Below are positions 10,815-20,430 of a DNA stretch of 64,000 nucleotides, piece by piece. The position numbers and the translations under genes were made by a program. The DNA comes from Macrosoma leucophasiata (Eukaryota > Arthropoda > Insecta > Lepidoptera > Hedylidae), in NCBI GenBank assembly GCA_036365455.1, contig JAWQUS010000010.1:20322501-20386500 (forward strand), given 5' to 3'. The notes below the pieces were generated by a model. The model made no database searches, was not told the DNA's origin, and saw only the letters and a program-made list of their open reading frames with translations. Every line of letters starts with the position of its first letter. The first letter of the stretch is position 1.

Positions 10815-11112
10815 AAAAATATTTTATTTTTAAAGAAAAATGGAAAGAAAAATTTGACTTCAGGCGAGGCTCGAACTCGCGACCTACTGGGAATCTAGTC
10901 CAGCCGCTCTTCCAATTGAGCTACTGAAGCCTTGCCCGATTTGTCAAATCTTTCCTTCACATCTATTGCATTGCTTTATGGTAGCAGCAGCGCCATCTAT
11001 TACCAACTATGCTAGTTAGGCAACCGATATAATACAAATTTTTCTTTCCATTTTTCTTTAAAAATAAAATATATTTCACAAGCATGTGTTAATGCGAAAT
11101 AATATAAAACAA
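10815..11112 (-). mobile_element. tRNA-MITE copy 1
   Basis: The left arm (10,818-10,857) and right arm (11,036-11,112) are inverted repeats built on AAAGAAAAATGGAAAGAAAA. Between them, on the minus strand, lie a spacer (GCATAGTTGGTAATAGATGG ... TTTGACAAATCGGGC) and a tRNA-like cloverleaf. The right arm extends 40 bp further (CACAAGCATGTGTTAATGCG) than the left, so the left end is shortened. Confidence 0.7.
10857..10930 (-). other. tRNA-like sequence inside tRNA-MITE copy 1
   Basis: On the minus strand the D stem GCTC/GAGC and T arm GCGAG-TTCGAGC-CTCGC are present, and the 3' acceptor strand CTGAAGT pairs with CTTCAG (the seventh pair is lost). A-box (TAGCTCAATTGG) and B-box (GAGTTCGAGCC) motifs are intact. 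The anticodon stem has an A-C mismatch and position 26 carries an extra G, so it is a tRNA-derived module and probably not a working tRNA. Confidence 0.7.
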
Positions 11113-11945
11113 TTAAAAAATTATTGCATTTGCTAGACAGTGAATGCGATAAACTTGCATTTCTTTTAAACTAAAAAAAAAAAGATGAACTGTATTTTAG
11201 AACAGATCGCAGGTAAGAATAGATATTAAAATTCGAAAAGCAATAAATGTATTTAAGTTCAGGTCTTAACACCGAACTGTAAATGACCATAAATACAATT
11301 TTTTAAAATTATTTATTTTAAACAATAGTAAACGGACACAGTTATACCAAAATGTTGGTTTTATTGGTGGTCCAACCATGTTGGATTTATTGTAATACAG
11401 GTGTAAAGGAAGATTGATCATTAATTTGTGAATTGGTATATTGTGGCATATAACTGTGTCCAATTGGACGGTCCATTTTCCTCGTCGTATTGTGAATCGA
11501 GCTTAGCTCCATCCAATCCAAGGAAGTCACATTGTATGGCACGTTTATGTCGTCAAGACGTGAAAAGGCTATAAAATTATGCTAATATTATGTCGCTGGT
11601 GATAAGTTTATTATGTCGACGTAATGGTAAATTATATTGTCGTCCAGTTCTACTTTCAGTTTCATTAAGGTAATGCAACTTTAGGGATATTATATTTAAA
11701 GGTCAACGTTGTAATGCAATTTAGATTTTCACTTTCTTTGCGACCGTTTTGTAAGTTATGATGGAAAATGTGTAAATCTTAATTGGAATTGTCTCATTTC
11801 CAAGTTGATACTAAGTGGTTCGTTCCTGCATTCAGGGTTAAATTGGTAGGTCCGATTTATATGTTATTTCGTATTAAGCTATGACCGAAATATCTGATAG
11901 TTAAAAGAAATACTACATAATTGAAATATTTTCATCGTGGGACCC
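11113..11945. other. no gene recognised
   Basis: AT-rich sequence. No repeat in this window matches it. Confidence 0.4.
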
Positions 11946-11949
11946 AGGT

Positions 11950-12035
11950 GTTGCCCAGGACCGTTCATTGTGGCAATCTTTGGGGGAGGCCTTTGTCCAG
12001 CAGTGGACGTCTTTCGTCTGAAGTGATGTGATGAT
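11950..12035 (+). repeat. LINE 3' tail fragment
   Basis: CTTTGGGGGAGGCCTTTGTC, CAGCAGTGGACGTCTTTCG, then GTGATGTGATGAT. This resembles the 3' end, with TGA-type simple tail, of common lepidopteran non-LTR elements; a related piece lies at 14,405-14,465. Confidence 0.55.
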
Positions 12036-12539
12036 ATATATTTTATATATTAATTATAATATATTTTCTTAATTTTTAATAGAGTAACTAATCGGTTTTT
12101 GATAAAGTTGGCTATGGGGGCGGAAATCGATCTCAGGGCATACTACGAAAGACACCGAGTCAAGCCTCTCACCGTTATATGAAACAAGCATTCCTCGTTA
12201 ATTAATTTTCTCAGTATTTTACGGTATATTCATATTAAGTACGGTGTTATCATACCAGTCGTTTGGATTTCTGGACTGCGCAGATTAATTTACACGATAG
12301 CGTGGTGTATCTGACACAATACAATTATTAAATAATACATATTACACCATGAAGATATGTAAGTACTAAGTATCATAAGGTTCGTTGGGCAGTAGTAACT
12401 TGTTAATGACCGGGTAGGAGACAGTCGGTGACGGTGCTGTTGGGAAACTAGACGCTTGGTTACATGGACACCATGTGGTGGTAATAAAAGCCATATCTGA
12501 TTATTTTTTGTGAATCAGAGAGTTCTCTAGCTGTACATA

Positions 12540-12665
12540 ATTTTTTTTTAGATTTTTTTTGGTTGATAGACAAGCAGGCGAGTTCATAGTCGCCTATGGA
12601 CATTTGCAACACTAGGGCAGTCGTAAACGCGTTACCAGCCCGGAGGGACCTCTTTACCTCTTTTG
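12540..12665 (-). repeat. SINE fragment of another family, tail shared with SINE-A
   Basis: T-run followed by GACAAGCAGGCGAGTTCATA, then CTATGGACATTTGCAACACT and AACGCGTTACCAGCC. On the minus strand this is a well-known lepidopteran SINE body. It lies directly next to the SINE-A at 12,672. Confidence 0.5.
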
Positions 12666-12671
12666 ACGCCA

Positions 12672-12980
12672 GATTTTTTTTTTTATTTTTTTTTATTTTT
12701 TATGTAATGTAAGTGGCAAACAAGCATGCAGTTCACATTGATGTTAAGTGATGACTGCAGCCTATAGACACCCACATGAAGACCAAGGCCAAAATGCAGA
12801 TGCGTTACCACTCCTGAGGCCTAAGGTGTTATGCCTCTGTGCCGGAAATTACAGGGCCGTACATTACCACCTGACCGGAACACGATACTGCTGAACACTA
12901 CCATTTAGCGGCAAGTAAATTAGGTAATGCGGTGGTGCCTACGCCCGCGAGCTCCGTCACTGGAGCTCTACCACCAGTAA
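12672..12980 (-). repeat. SINE-A, near full length
   Basis: The poly-T run at 12,672-12,700 is the poly-A tail on the minus strand. The body is close to consensus from AAGTGGCAAACAAGCATGC to CTCTACCACCAG. Confidence 0.8.
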
Positions 12981-12984
12981 AAAG

Positions 12985-13612
12985 ATATGAAAAACCCTAT
13001 ATGGTAGCGCCTAAAAATCACAGCTCAGATTGTTGCTTCAACAATAAGCGCTGGGAGAAACGAACGCGAAAGCCGCGATGATACTCATATAAATCCTACT
13101 GAAAAAATGCAATAGCACCTACCCCTCGGTGACCGAACCCAATATCCCAGCATTGCAGGAGTGGCTTTTTGTTGTTAGACTACTGAGATAGTCTCTTCAT
13201 AATCTTCGTTTACGGAAAACACGCAGTAAACTCTTATTCTCTTAGGCAGAAGATGAAACTCGTACTACTGTATGGTACGTAGCTACCCGTTGCCGTTGCC
13301 GCTACCATCACCGGACTGTTAACACTTTGATAACATAAAAAAAAATAACTTGGTAAAATGTGATCATCTCCCAAATTCTGCTCGAGACATCGTTATACAA
13401 TGCATGTAGGCGTTAATTTTTTATCGCGAGGATATCGAGCTCTCACTTTGTGCGGGCGTGGATTACACTTATTTTGTGTTAATTCTAGCACACTATTGTG
13501 ATATTACCTCATTATCAGTACATATACGAGTAAATCATTTGTTATTCTTGAAAGTAGGTAGATGATGTAGTTGGTGTTGATGGTTAAGGTGCGTGTCATT
13601 CTAAAATTCTAA
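12985..13612. other. no gene recognised
   Basis: Unassigned sequence. A low-complexity CGTTGCCGTTGCCGCTACC run sits near 13,287-13,308. Confidence 0.35.
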
Positions 13613-13614
13613 AA

Positions 13615-13955
13615 TATAATGGCAGCCTTTGATATGTCCCACTCCTGGGCACGAGTCTAACCCATTCTTGGGAGGAGACCTTCACCACGCTGCTCCAATG
13701 CGAGTTGATGAAAATAAGGGTTAGTGGCCAACCCGTTGTCGGATGTTATCAAACCGCCCATAAGGCCTCCAACAAGGTTTAACGACTGCTATCCATCGAT
13801 AGATATCCATAGATTTAATGTGCCCTCCGAAGCACGGAAACGCGCATTTTAATTTGCCACTAGCGGCCACCCATCACACACCCGACCGCTGCCATTTCAC
13901 TTAACCAAGTAGATCGCTTCCGATCTTTAATATTCGTCGGGACGTGACGACCCCA
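13615..13955 (-). repeat. 5S-rRNA-derived SINE (5S-SINE), near full length
   Basis: On the minus strand the head holds ACTTGGTTAAGTGAAATGGC and GTGTGTGATGGGTGGCC, degraded versions of the 5S gene internal promoter (compare the copy at 39,183). The body includes GTGCTTCGGAGGGCACATTA and the tail ends TCCCAAGAATGGGTTAGACT ... GGGACATATC. An octamer-like palindrome AGATCGGAAGCGATCT is also present. Confidence 0.65.
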
Positions 13956-14073
13956 TCTGGGTGGTGGGAAGTGGAAGAAAACTGCTGAAAGACAATTCTT
14001 CCACTAGAGCAGTCAGTAAATTGAACAATCGCGGTCAAACCATTCAAATAGGGGCGGTAATAATTTTAAATTC

Positions 14074-14275
14074 AACGACCCGGTTAGTCCAGCGGTGTGA
14101 GATGACCGTTTGATACGAAGGGTCGCGGGTTCGATCCCCGCACCGGGACAAATATTTGTATGGCCTACAGATATTTATTTCGGGTCTGGGTGTTTGTATA
14201 TGTGTTGTATGTGTACAACGGCACCCACGACACAGGTTTATACCTAATTTGGGGCTGTGAGTGTAAGCGTATTAA
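14074..14275 (+). repeat. SINE-C, near full length
   Basis: tRNA-type head: A-box region GGTTAGTCCAGCGGTG, B-box GGGTTCGATCC within GCGGG-TTCGATC-CCCGC, closing ACCGGGA. The body (TGGCCTACAGATATTTATTT, GGCACCCACGACACAGG) leads to GGGGCTGTGAGTGTAAGCG and an A-rich end. Confidence 0.75.
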
Positions 14276-14289
14276 AAAAAACAATAACA

Positions 14290-14465
14290 ACGCGGGATGG
14301 GCAGCAGCGTCCCTCGATAAACTACCGCCACTGCGATCGCCAATCTGCCTGCCAAGCGTGGCGATTATGGCAAATTCTCCCCTTATGACGCACATGTTAA
14401 GGGTTGTCTTTGGGGAAGGCTTTGTCCAACAGTAACCGTTTTTCGGCTGGAGTGATGGTGATTAA
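14290..14465 (+). repeat. LINE 3' tail fragment
   Basis: CACTGCGATCGCCAATCTGC, AAGCGTGGCGATTATGGCA, then TCTTTGGGGAAGGCTTTGTC and GGAGTGATGGTGAT. Related pieces occur at 11,970-12,035 and 21,525-21,600. Open frames over it on both strands are not genes. Confidence 0.55.
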
Positions 14466-14795
14466 ATATTATTAAGGGAAATGTTTGTGTGACGACCCTA
14501 ACTTATATTCCCATTAATATACTTCGTAATGCATTAGTTCCAGCGATTTGCGGCTTAATGACTATATGATAGTTTGTTTTGGTGCCAGCAACGCTGGCAC
14601 TGGCATGCGGCCCCGATTGGCAGAGTGATTAATTTATGAGAACTATTGCAATATTATGACATCTGAATGTCTGATCGTTGATCCGTGATTGTTTCGAATG
14701 GACTCGATTGTTGGTGTAAGTTTCATGTGGTTTCGTTTGGGATTTACGTACCTAATATATTTATGTAATATCGTACTTCCGATTAAGTATGGATA

Positions 14796-15055
14796 TCTAT
14801 ATATATAAAAATCAATAGCTGTTCGTTAGTCTCGCTAAAACTCGAGAAAGGCTGAACCGACTTGGCTAATTTTGGTTTTGAATGATTTTTGGAAGTCCAG
14901 GGAAGGTTTCAAATGTAATCAAATATGAAGGAATTGAAGGGAAATAGTAAAAACCACAATTTCATTTTTCCACACAAATAGTCCGTATCTATCAAACCTT
15001 TGACATATTATATTATTTAATTGGGAGGCAATACGAAGTTTGCCGGTTCAGCTAG
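14796..15055 (+). mobile_element. Helitron-type element (family 1), first of a tandem pair
   Basis: Starts TCTATATATATAAAAATC, has GTCTCGCTAAAACTCGAG and GGAAGTCCAGGGAAGGTT, and ends AAGTTTGCCGGTTCAGCTAG followed by T. These are the TC ... CTAG|T ends of a non-autonomous Helitron. Confidence 0.75.
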
Positions 15056-15057
15056 TA

Positions 15058-15295
15058 CCTATATATATAAAAATCAATTGCTGTTCGTAAGTCTCGCTAA
15101 AACTCGAGAACGGCTGAACCGATTTGGCAAATTTTGGTTTTGAATGATTTTTGGAAGTCCAGGGAAGGTTTCAAAGGTATGAAAATTTAAAAAAAATTAC
15201 GGGTAATAGTAAAACCACACAAATAGTCCGTATCTATCAAACCTTTGACACATTATTTCATTCTCAGGCAATACGAAGTTTGCCGAGTCAGCTAG
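15058..15295 (+). mobile_element. Helitron-type element (family 1), second of a tandem pair
   Basis: Begins within three bases of the previous copy's CTAG|T end, in the same orientation, and ends TTTGCCGAGTCAGCTAG. It lacks a short internal segment relative to its neighbour. Confidence 0.75.
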
Positions 15296-15775
15296 TGTTT
15301 TATAAAAATGTTGTCGACTGGACAAAAGCCTTTCAAAGATTCCCACAACAGGGTTGTTAGGAGATAAATGCGATTATTACTACGTTTGTCATCATTGGCA
15401 TGCGGATTGACGAATTTTGAAGTTTTATCGCCTGACCCTACAGCCCATACCGCGTTATTGCATTTACTATCGCTATATTCAAATGTTTGACCACCAGTTT
15501 TCGGTTGACTGACTGCACTAATGGAAAAAGTCTCCTCCGCTAGTGAGCAGTTACTTTTTTCCGTCATCCAAAAGAAGTGGTGAAAAAAAATACTCATCTT
15601 ATTGAACTACTAGCATGATTTTTTCTAACAACTCTGTGTATCTCGTAGTAAAGTTGTTAGATTAGATAAGATTAGATTAGATTTTATTGCAAACAATTCA
15701 CAGTTCATTGTTAGAAATAAATAAAAACTTAGGGTCTATGTTAGTAGTAATTATATAACATAAAAATTTGTAATT

Positions 15776-16013
15776 GTTTTATATTATTTCGCATTAACAC
15801 ATGCTTGTGAAATATATTTTATTTAGAGAAAAATGGAAAGAAAAATACTACCATAAAACAATGCAATAAATGTGAAGGAAAGATTTGACAAATCGGGCAG
15901 GACTTCAGTAGCTCAATTGGAAGAGCGGCTGGACTAGATTCCCAGGAGGCCGCGAGTTCGAGTCTCGCCTGAATTCAAATTTTTCTTTCCATTTTTCTTT
16001 AAATAAAATATAA
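15776..16013 (+). mobile_element. tRNA-MITE copy 2
   Basis: The left arm 15,776-15,846 (TTCGCATTAACACATGCTTG ... AAAATGGAAAGAAAAAT) and the right arm 15,977-16,012 (TTTTCTTTCCATTTTTCTTT) are inverted. The inside is on the plus strand, opposite to copy 1, and its 5' spacer is shortened. Confidence 0.7.
15902..15975 (+). other. tRNA-like sequence inside tRNA-MITE copy 2
   Basis: Same cloverleaf as copy 1 with A-box TAGCTCAATTGG and B-box GAGTTCGAGTC. The last acceptor bases differ (CTGAATT), weakening the top of the acceptor stem. Confidence 0.65.
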
Positions 16014-16014
16014 A

Positions 16015-16580
16015 AATTTGTAGTAATTATCTAGCACTTAGTCAATTTTTTAATAACATAATTCATTAATGAATGCATCAATTGATTCTATCACCAAGAC
16101 TGGTGCAGAAGGTTGGGAAGTAGGTATGTAGTATAGTTATGATAACCTATTACTATCGACGACACAACGCCGCTATGCCTATTACAAATGCCCTGATAAA
16201 GCGCAAATAAGTCGATCATCGGCATAGAAATAAGTAGGTAATACAAAAAATTACGAATTGAAAACATTAGGTACGTACCACATCAAGACATTTAACTCAT
16301 GCTTTAACACTTTATTGCGTAACCTAAAAATAATAAAAAAATGATCTTATCATATAATCTTATCTCCCACGAGAAATCTGACATAATTATTCAATCAATT
16401 AACTTTTCGCACTACTCATGAACTGGTGCCCTGGTAGCGGTGATACTGAAACCAAATATTACGGCCCACATTTGCAATATCGTTTGATTATCACCGCACC
16501 AATCAACGCTGTCACAATATATCAATTGGTACCTATTTGTCCACGTAGGGTTACCATGGCAAATAAATATTAATTGCCTA
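16015..16580. other. no gene recognised
   Basis: AT-rich unassigned sequence. Confidence 0.35.
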
Positions 16581-16584
16581 CAGA

Positions 16585-16955
16585 CAATGAGCTTTTGCCT
16601 ACAGATATTTGTTTCGAGTCTGGGTGTTTGTCAGATCAGAACCAAAAAGAAAGTGTGTGCTTGCTAGCGGTGCGGTAAAAGGGGGTGAGTTTAAGCTTTA
16701 TTATTTTTTTATTTTTATGTGTATTTGGTTAGGACTTTTAACACTATAACTACTGGTAGGCTACCAGGCTACAGGCACTATATCTAAGGCGGGGCTTTAA
16801 TTTCGAATAATTAGAATCAGTTAGCTACCGTGGGTGAATCCCATCCGAACTTACCTATGTAGGAACAGAGGAAGATTCCCCGACATAAGCTTGGTTACGA
16901 CACCAACAACACAGGTTTACATACATAGTGTGGGGTTGTGAGTGTAAGCGTTACA
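16585..16955 (+). repeat. SINE-C split by a 240-bp insertion
   Basis: The body part 16,589-16,633 (GCCTACAGATATTTGTTTCG, CTGGGTGTTTGT) and the tail part 16,895-16,955 (GACACCAACAACACAGGTTT, GTTGTGAGTGTAAGCG) are in order. They are separated by 16,634-16,890, which holds no recognised element. The tRNA head is missing. Confidence 0.6.
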
Positions 16956-16961
16956 AAAAGT

Positions 16962-17070
16962 TTCCTCCAAATCCGTCCAGTAGTTTTTTCGTGAAAGAGT
17001 AACAAACATCCATCCATCCATTCATCCATACATACTCACAAATTTTCTCATTTATAATATCAGTGGGATA
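16962..17070 (-). mobile_element. Helitron-type element (family 2), 5' fragment
   Basis: On the minus strand: CCCACTGATATTATAAATGA, the TGGATGGATGGATGTTTGTT run, then CTACTGGACGGATTTGGAG. The 3' end is absent. Confidence 0.55.
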
Positions 17071-17148
17071 AGTATAATTGTTTTTCCAAAGTGAAGAAAA
17101 ATGTTCGTGAGCTGTTTTTTACGTTACATACAGGGTATCTATTTAAAA

Positions 17149-17403
17149 TTAGCTGACCCGGCAAACTTCGTATTGCCTCAGAATGAAATAATGTGTCAAA
17201 GGTTTGATAGATACGGACTATTTGTATGGAAAAATAAAATTGTGGATTTTAATATTTCCCTTCAATTTCTTCAAATTTTCTTACCTTTGAAACCTTCCCT
17301 GGACTTCCAAAAAACATTCAAAACCAAAATTAGACAAATCGGTCCAGCCCTTCTCGAGTTTTAGCGAGACTAACGAACAGCAATTGCTTTTTATATATAT
17401 AGA
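17149..17403 (-). mobile_element. Helitron-type element (family 1)
   Basis: Minus-strand copy. The 5' end TCTATATATATAAAAAGC is at 17,403; the 3' end has CTAA in place of CTAG at 17,149. The apparent 87-codon plus frame at 17,101-17,364 lies over it and is not a gene. Confidence 0.7.
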
Positions 17404-17529
17404 TAGATATAGATATAGATGATCATTCCCTTCAGCGTTAAATACCTATCGTGTGTTTATTTATACCTATAAAACGGAGGACGGAGGGGTCCACAATATT
17501 AAAATATCTGTTATTTGATTATATTGTTT

Positions 17530-17632
17530 AGTTGTTTTTATATTATTTCGCATTAGCACATGCTTGTGAAATATATTTTATTTTAAAGAAAAAGTTTTTT
17601 TTTTTTTTCTTTAAAATCAAATATATTGTTTA
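17530..17632. mobile_element. tRNA-MITE arms without interior
   Basis: The left arm (TTCGCATTAGCACATGCTTG ... TTTTAAAGAAAAAG) is joined by a T16 run to the inverted right arm (CTTTAAAATCAAATATATTG). The tRNA-like module and the spacer are both absent. Confidence 0.55.
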
Positions 17633-17695
17633 GTGAACATGCAAAAAAGAGTAAATATAGTAGGTTTCTTTCCTAACAAATGTTTATCATACGGT

Positions 17696-17856
17696 CGTGT
17701 AATTTCCCGCACAGGGGTATAATACTTTAGGCCTCAGTAGAGGTAACGCATCTACATTGAAATCTCTGGTTTCATTTGTTTGTTGATAGGCTACAATATT
17801 ACTTACCATCAATGTAATCTGTATGCTTGTTTACCACTTATGACATAAAAAATGTA
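17696..17856 (+). repeat. SINE-A, old 3' half
   Basis: GTGTAATTTCCCGCACAGG through GTATGCTTGTTTACCACTT and A-rich end, abutting a minus-strand SINE-B. Confidence 0.6.
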
Positions 17857-17860
17857 AAAA

Positions 17861-18169
17861 CGTAACTTCACGCCTGTAATCCCCGAAAGGGTAGGCAGAG
17901 GTAAATGCATGCATACAAGCATACATGCAAACACCCACGATTCGCCGGTTACGTTTTGGCCCATGTAACAGGTGGCGAGCCTGTTGACATCACCGGGCAC
18001 TTTACCAAACTTTGAGGTACTGGGAAATTTCCAGAAAATGGAAAAATCCCAATTGAACCAGAGATAAAGGCTTTTTCACCATTATCTCTGATAACCCCCT
18101 ACCCGGGAATCGAACCCAGGACCTCAGCGTAGTAGTAGTGGCCTGCTACCACTAGGCTACCGAGGCAGT
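17861..18169 (-). repeat. SINE-B, full length
   Basis: On the minus strand it reads GAGGTCCTGGGTTCGATTCC after a CCTAGTGGTAGCAGG A-box region, then the TTATCTCTGGTTCAATTGGG body, and ends CAGGCGTGAAGTTACG. The head is a clear tRNA-type polymerase III promoter. Confidence 0.8.
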
Positions 18170-18750
18170 TCATACATAAAAAATGTAATGTTATTTTTTG
18201 GTAGGATTTACCTACAACTTAATTTAATATTATCCATATCTCATATTTATTGTATAAAAAGTTTATGGTTCTAAATTCTTGTCGTCATAGAACAGCGTGG
18301 GATTCTTATTCTTAGACCTACACAAAAAGACGATATTTTTTCTCTCTTGAAGGTGTAAATTTATTCAAACCGCCAACTTTCCCCATTGTAAGGAAAACTT
18401 AATCAGGCAACACCATTTACACATAAGCAGTTAAATAATGAACCGCTAACTAGACCCAAATCTCTGACATAACACAGCCCAGCAATCGTTTGATTGTATC
18501 TCACCAATTCGGATTATGTTTCATTCAAACTTCCTGCGTTTGACGTAACCGTGTTCCCATAGCAGGGTTGAAGGTTTCGCGGTTTTTTTGTCACGGATGG
18601 CAGAATGTGGATTGAATTTCGCTTATTGATACGCGGAAATTGTCGCCCTAATTTTTTAAGTGTGTTTCTTGACATCATGATAGAAGTTTAGAAATGTTTA
18701 AATGTTGTTTTTTTGTTATGGGAAAGATTGAGGTACATATCTATGATTAT
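18170..18750. other. no gene recognised
   Basis: Unassigned sequence between two SINE-B copies of the same orientation. Confidence 0.35.
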
Positions 18751-18751
18751 A

Positions 18752-19048
18752 CCGTAACGTAACATCACGCCTGTAATCCCCGAAGGGGTAGTCAAAGGTA
18801 AATGCATGCATTCAAGCATACATGCAAACACCCACGATTTACTGGTTACGTTTTGGCTCATGTAATAGGTGGCGAGCCTGTTGACATCTCCGGGCACATA
18901 ACCAAACTTCGAGGTGCTGGGAAATTTCCAGAAAATTGAAAAATCCCAATAGGACCAGAGATAAAGGACTTTACACCATTATCTCTGATAACCCACGACC
19001 TCAGCGTAGTAGTAGTGGCCTGCTAGCACTAGGCTACCGAGGCAGTTA
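18752..19048 (-). repeat. SINE-B lacking its B box
   Basis: Body and tail are close to the 17,861 copy, but about 20 bp spanning the GGTTCGATTCC B-box are deleted at 18,991-18,996 (CCCACGACCTCAGCG). The A-box region is kept. Confidence 0.75.
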
Positions 19049-19197
19049 ATTATATTTGGTATTATTCCTGGTACCGAAGCGTCATCGACTTCGGTTATGC
19101 ATGCATACGAGTATACTCGTATGATTATGTTTATCTAGAACAGAACAAAGATCCATATATTGTATTTTTATCCCTTACTGACTGAGTGACTGACTTG

Positions 19198-19327
19198 AGG
19201 GGGTAGGCACTACCACATTATCTAATATCTGCCGGCAAATCGTATTGTTCAACACTATTTCGTTCCGGTTAGATGGAAACGTATGGCCTTGTATTTCTAC
19301 GTGGACCACGTCGCGGGCACAGCTAGT
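19198..19327 (+). repeat. SINE-A fragment joined to a Helitron 3' end
   Basis: 19,198-19,302 is a diverged SINE-A head to middle (GTAGGCACTACCACATTATC). It runs into CACGTCGCGGGCACAGCTAG|T, a Helitron 3' terminus, at 19,325. Confidence 0.5.
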
Positions 19328-19609
19328 TTAGTATATAAAAGAAAACAATAAATACGCCCATATACTCCCACGGCTTAGAGAACGCGATTCCTTTTTTGTG
19401 CGCTTTCATTGCCGAATGTCCGTTAACGATAAAAGATAATATTTGTTCAGAAATTTGGTCAAGATAATTAACGTTGTGCGAACATGTAGGCGTTAATAAA
19501 CACATATGAAATTTAAACGTATTGAATCATGAATTACCATTAGATCATTATGATATCTTGCTAAGAACTAGTGAAGATCGAGTAGGGTTTACAGGCTAAA
19601 TGTTCTGTA

Positions 19610-20428
19610 CTAAGGCGGTTTTAAAACAGTTTTGGCGCATTTGAAAAAAGCTGGGTACAAAAAAAAGCTCGATATTTGGGTACCTCATGAGCTCACTGAA
19701 AGAAACCTAATGAACCGTGTACTCATTTGTGATTCTTTATTACGACGTAATGAAACCGAATCATTTTTGAAGAAGCTGATAACTGGTGATGAAAAGTGGA
19801 TCACGTAGGACAAGAACGTGCGAAAAAGGTCGTGGTCAAAGGCCGGTCAGGCTTCACAGACTGTGGCGAAACCCGGGTTAATTCGCAATAAGTTGATGTT
19901 GTGTGGTCGGATTGGAAGGGCATTATTCATTATGAGCTATTACCACCAGGCAGGACTATCGATTCTGAACTCTACTGCGAATAACTGATGAGATTAAAGC
20001 AAGAAGTTGAGAGAAAGCGGCCGGAATTGATCAACAGAAGGGGTGTGGGGTTTCATCATGATAACGCTAGACCTCACACATCTATAGCCTCTCAGCAAAA
20101 ATTAAGAGAGTTTGGCTGGGAGGTATTAATGCATCCGCCGTATAGTCCTGACCTTGCACCTTCAGATTTCCACCTGTTTCGGTCTCTTCAGAATTCTTTA
20201 TGCAATGTTAGGTTAATATCACGAGAGGACTGCCAAATCCACTTGTCGCGGTATTTTGATGAGAAGTCCCAAAATTTTTATAGCAATGGGATCATGTCCC
20301 TACCTACAAGATGGCAAAGGGTTATCGAACAAAATGGTACATACATACTTTAGTTAAATTTAAATAAACTATAAAAAAAAATGTTTTGAATTATCTTAAG
20401 AAATGCGAAGAAACTTTTTCCCCAACCT
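19610..20428 (+). pseudogene. mariner transposase, 5'-truncated and broken (irritans-like)
   Basis: The three catalytic regions of a DD34D mariner transposase are all legible: ITGDEKWIT, HHDNARPHTS and HPPYSPDLAPSDFHLF, along with WVPHELTERNL. The frame starts around 19,625, so the N-terminal helix-turn-helix half and the left TIR are missing. Breaks: an in-frame TAG right after ITGDEKWIT, a frameshift near 19,895-19,905, and an in-frame TAA shortly before the longest open piece (19,988-20,353). The 3' end carries a mariner-type TIR (reverse complement AGGTTGGGGAAAAAGTTTC) at 20,410-20,428, followed by TA. Active mariners cut and paste at TA; this copy cannot encode a transposase. The subfamily assignment is by resemblance of the WVPHELT and YSPDLAPSD regions. 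Confidence 0.85.
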
Positions 20429-20430
20429 TA

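Noticed and set aside
10857..10930. Functional tRNA gene
   Set aside because: Good acceptor, D and T stems, but a mismatched anticodon stem, an extra base at position 26 and three copies inside the same inverted-repeat element point to a tRNA-derived repeat.
14165..14435. Overlapping open frames on both strands
   Set aside because: They read through a SINE-C and a LINE tail.
17101..17364. 87-codon frame
   Set aside because: Lies across a Helitron copy; parallel frames occur in its relatives at 31.7 and 38.5 kb.
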